A DNA stretch of 13,901 bases. Source: DASVDK01 sp036381125 [NCBI: Thermodesulfobacteriota bacterium]. Lineage in GTDB: Bacteria > DASVDK01. Positions within the stretch are counted from its first letter, which is position 1; every line of letters starts with the position of its first letter. Below are positions 11,996-13,901 of this stretch, piece after piece. The stretch spans positions 1 to 13,901 of the forward strand of contig DASVDK010000213.1 of NCBI GenBank assembly GCA_036381125.1. The letters are read 5' to 3'. The notes under the pieces are model-generated. The model saw only the letters and a list, made by a program, of their open reading frames with translations, had not been told where the DNA came from and did not search any database. The position numbers were made by a program, and so were the translations under genes.

Positions 11996-12727
11996 TCACC
12001 GCCGCGACCGCCGGCGCGCGGACGCCCGTGCGGCGAGCCGCCTTTCCAGATCGAGCGCGTGCGGCAGCGGGAGATCGAGGCCGTCTCGGACCGCGGCCTT
12101 CGCGGCCCGCACCGCCTCCCCGGGGAGCGCGGCCACGGTCCGGGCGAGTGCGAGGGCCGCAGGGACGAGCGCGTCGATCGGCACGACGCGGTTGACCAGG
12201 CCGACGGCGAGGGCGGTACCCGCGTCGACTCGTTTCCCGGTCAGGAGCATCTCGACCGCGGGGCCCCTGGGGATCGCCCGGATGAGCGTCTGCGTCCCGC
12301 CCCCGGCCGGGATCAGCCCGAGACCCGTCTCCGGCAGGCCGAGGGTGGTGCCCTCCGCGGCCAGCCTGAGGTCGCAGAGGAGCGCGAGCTCGAGTCCGGC
12401 GCCGAGCGTCGGTCCGTGAAGCGCCGCGATCCCCGGCTTGTCGAGGCTCCGTAGCAGCTCCCAGTTGTCGCGCGCGTCACGCACCTCGCGCGCCGCGGTC
12501 ACCGACGGGGCGGAGCCGAACTCGCCGAGGTCCGCGCCGGCGCAGAAGCAGCGGCCGGCTCCCGAGAGGACGAACGCGCCCACGTCCGGGTCGTCCCGCA
12601 CGGCGGCGAGCACCTCGGACAGGTCATCGCGCATCGCCATGTTGAGCGTGTTGAGCGCTTCGGGCCGGTTGAGCCGCACGTGCGCGACCCGACCCGCCTT
12701 CTCGAAGATCACCGTCCGGAAGCCCAC
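11996..12727 (-). CDS. enoyl-CoA hydratase/isomerase family protein
   Basis: The 243-residue crotonase-fold enzyme has the oxyanion-hole segment CAGADLGEF (residues 62-70) and the second one, GPTLGAGLELALLCD (105-119). Both Glu residues used by hydratases are present: E113 in GLELA and E133 in LPETGLG. It probably adds water to a trans-2-enoyl-CoA. The usual C-terminal segment (an EG-x2-AF-x-EKR-x-P type ending) is missing; instead the protein stops in an Arg/Ala-rich tail, about 20 residues short. The GTG at 12727 has GGAGG ahead and lies 4 nt after the CoA-transferase stop, so the two are one operon. The longer open frame upstream is antisense noise. Confidence 0.9.
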   Translation of the reverse strand: MGFRTVIFEKAGRVAHVRLNRPEALNTLNMAMRDDLSEVLAAVRDDPDVGAFVLSGAGRCFCAGADLGEFGSAPSVTAAREVRDARDNWELLRSLDKPGIAALHGPTLGAGLELALLCDLRLAAEGTTLGLPETGLGLIPAGGGTQTLIRAIPRGPAVEMLLTGKRVDAGTALAVGLVNRVVPIDALVPAALALARTVAALPGEAVRAAKAAVRDGLDLPLPHALDLERRLAARASARRRSRR

Positions 12728-12731
12728 GCCT

Positions 12732-13901
12732 TCACCTCCCGTCGTCCCGTTCCGACAGCACGCGTGCCGTGTCGGCGCCGAGCGGCCGGGCGCCGTCGGT
12801 CCCGCGCCGGGGCGGCGCGTCGGCGATCCGCCACGGCGGACCCGGGACGCGGAAGCGCCGGCCCGTCTCGTCCTCGACGGCCGCCCAGAACCCTCGCGCC
12901 TCGAGTAGTGGGTCGGCGCAGATGGCCGCGACGTCGCGGACCGGGGCTGCCGGAATTCCAACCGCGGCCAGACGGGCGGCGACCGCCTCGGCCGAGTGCC
13001 GGGCGAGCCAGGCGTCGAGCCGCGCCGCCCCCGAGCCTCGCCGCGGGGGCGGCAGGGAGCCGGCCGCTCCGGACGAGGCCTCGTCGGCGGCCGCGATCCG
13101 ATCGAGCAGGCGGGTCTGCTGCGGCGTGCCGCAGGCGATCGCCACCCACGACCGTCCATGCTCGCACGCGAAGATCCCCGCCAGCGGGCCGCGAGCCGGG
13201 GCCCGGCGGCGCGGCGCCGGAGGGGCGGGGGCGTGGCGGAGCGAGGTGCGGGCCGCGTCGAGCAGCTCGTCGCCGATGGCCTGCAGCAGCGCCTCCCACT
13301 GGGACAGCTCGACGTCGGCGCCGCCGTGGCCGGCGGCGCGGCGGTAGAGGCCGGCGACCGACACGGCGGCGCCGAGCACGCCCGAGAGGGCATCGCTCAC
13401 CGCGACCGCCGGCAGGCGCGGCTCGCCCCCGGCGCCGCCCTGGACGACGAGCCCGGCGAGCGCCTCGAGGGTCGCGCCGTAACCAACGTAGTCGCGATAC
13501 GGCCCGCTCCTGCCGAAGGCGGGCATCGACACGGTGACGACGTCGCGGTTCACGCGCCTGATTGCCGAGGCGAGGCCGAGGTTCCCCATGACGCGGGGGC
13601 TGAAGTTCTCGATGACGAGATCCGCACGGGCGACGAGGCGGAGGAGGTCGGCCCGCCCCGCTTCCGTCGCGAGGTCGAGCGCCAGGTTGAGCTTCCCGTG
13701 GTTGAGTTCGTGGAAGAAGGGTGCGGCGGCGGCTCCGCGGCCCCGGATGCCGTCGGGCCGGCGCGGCCCTTCGACCTTCCAGATCGTCGCCCCGAGGTCG
13801 AGCAGCAGGCGGGTCGCGTATGGACCCGCCCACATGGCCGTCAGGTCGACCACGCGCACCCCTCGCAACGGCAAGTCGCCGGGCGAGTCGCGGGCCCGGC
13901 C
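12732..13901 (-). CDS. CaiB/BaiF family (type III) CoA transferase, 5' end uncertain or cut off
   Basis: This is a family III CoA transferase, which moves CoA between an acyl-CoA and a free acid. Counting from the TTG at 13874, residues 1-36 give VRVVDLTAMWAGPYATRLL and LGATIWKVEGP, the family start. VIENFSPRVMGNLGL, VTVSMPAFGRSGPYRDYVGYG and the catalytic Asp (D161 in AVSDALSGVLGA) follow. FRVPGPPWRIADAP closes the C-terminal lobe. From the TTG the length is 380 residues, near normal. The frame stays open to the window edge (reading ARDSPGDLPLRGVR), so the true start may lie outside. It overlaps nothing, and the enoyl-CoA hydratase starts 4 nt after it, suggesting shared acyl-CoA breakdown. 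Confidence 0.88.
   Translation of the reverse strand, partial: GRARDSPGDLPLRGVRVVDLTAMWAGPYATRLLLDLGATIWKVEGPRRPDGIRGRGAAAAPFFHELNHGKLNLALDLATEAGRADLLRLVARADLVIENFSPRVMGNLGLASAIRRVNRDVVTVSMPAFGRSGPYRDYVGYGATLEALAGLVVQGGAGGEPRLPAVAVSDALSGVLGAAVSVAGLYRRAAGHGGADVELSQWEALLQAIGDELLDAARTSLRHAPAPPAPRRRAPARGPLAGIFACEHGRSWVAIACGTPQQTRLLDRIAAADEASSGAAGSLPPPRRGSGAARLDAWLARHSAEAVAARLAAVGIPAAPVRDVAAICADPLLEARGFWAAVEDETGRRFRVPGPPWRIADAPPRRGTDGARPLGADTARVLSERDDGR

Noticed and set aside
12728-13393. Upstream extension of the hydratase frame to 465 residues
   Set aside because: It is a shadow of the CoA transferase gene; the GTG at 12727 has a ribosome site and matches the family start.

Overview
This is a GC-rich (by eye about 70%) bacterial chromosomal segment with very strong G/C third-position bias and frequent GTG starts. 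The mix of genes (CaiB-type CoA transferase next to an enoyl-CoA hydratase, a lone small Rieske protein, phosphoribulokinase, transsulfuration enzymes, selenoproteins and chemotaxis-like signalling parts) fits an uncultured soil or sediment lineage such as Rokubacteria/Methylomirabilota or a deltaproteobacterium. That placement is inference; no marker gene in the window fixes the taxon.

The most striking region is 1757-3762. Two neighbouring plus-strand genes are each split by one in-frame TGA, and both TGAs fall on the redox-active residue. The first is a peroxiredoxin whose peroxidatic Cys is encoded by TGA (1907-1909). The second is a small protein of the glycine/betaine/sarcosine/D-proline reductase selenoprotein B type with a U-P-L-C motif (TGA 2667-2669). 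Reading TGA as selenocysteine gives proteins of 159 and 226 residues. Hairpins of bacterial SECIS type can be drawn just after each TGA. A SAM-dependent methyltransferase follows 4 nt after the second gene, so the three look like one operon. Nine other genes here end in TGA, so TGA is also an ordinary stop in this genome.

Layout from the left: a hairpin-rich leader and a tiny basic protein (1-371); tRNA-His (450-525); a Rieske ferredoxin overlapping a degenerate receiver-domain protein (567-1237); a minus-strand SnoaL-like protein (1269-1688); the selenoprotein operon with methyltransferase (1757-3762); an orphan CheW (3823-4293); a universal stress protein behind a perfect palindrome (4409-4849); and a secreted Gln/Ser-rich DUF4168-like protein (4973-5470).

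The minus-strand block 5531-9288 holds phosphoribulokinase, a REP-like repeat cluster, and a cystathionine gamma-synthase/lyase plus cystathionine beta-synthase operon with its own promoter. A largely noncoding stretch then leads to tRNA-Arg(TCG) (9999-10075).

On the right, a CheY, a coiled-coil GAF protein and a free Hpt protein form a plus-strand signalling operon (10409-11991), without a CheA kinase. Convergent to it are an enoyl-CoA hydratase and a CaiB/BaiF CoA transferase (11996 to the window end), probably an acyl-CoA degradation pair. The working picture is a chromosome region with selenium-based redox chemistry, sulfur amino-acid interconversion and a scattered phosphorelay. No mobile-element gene or CRISPR array is visible.
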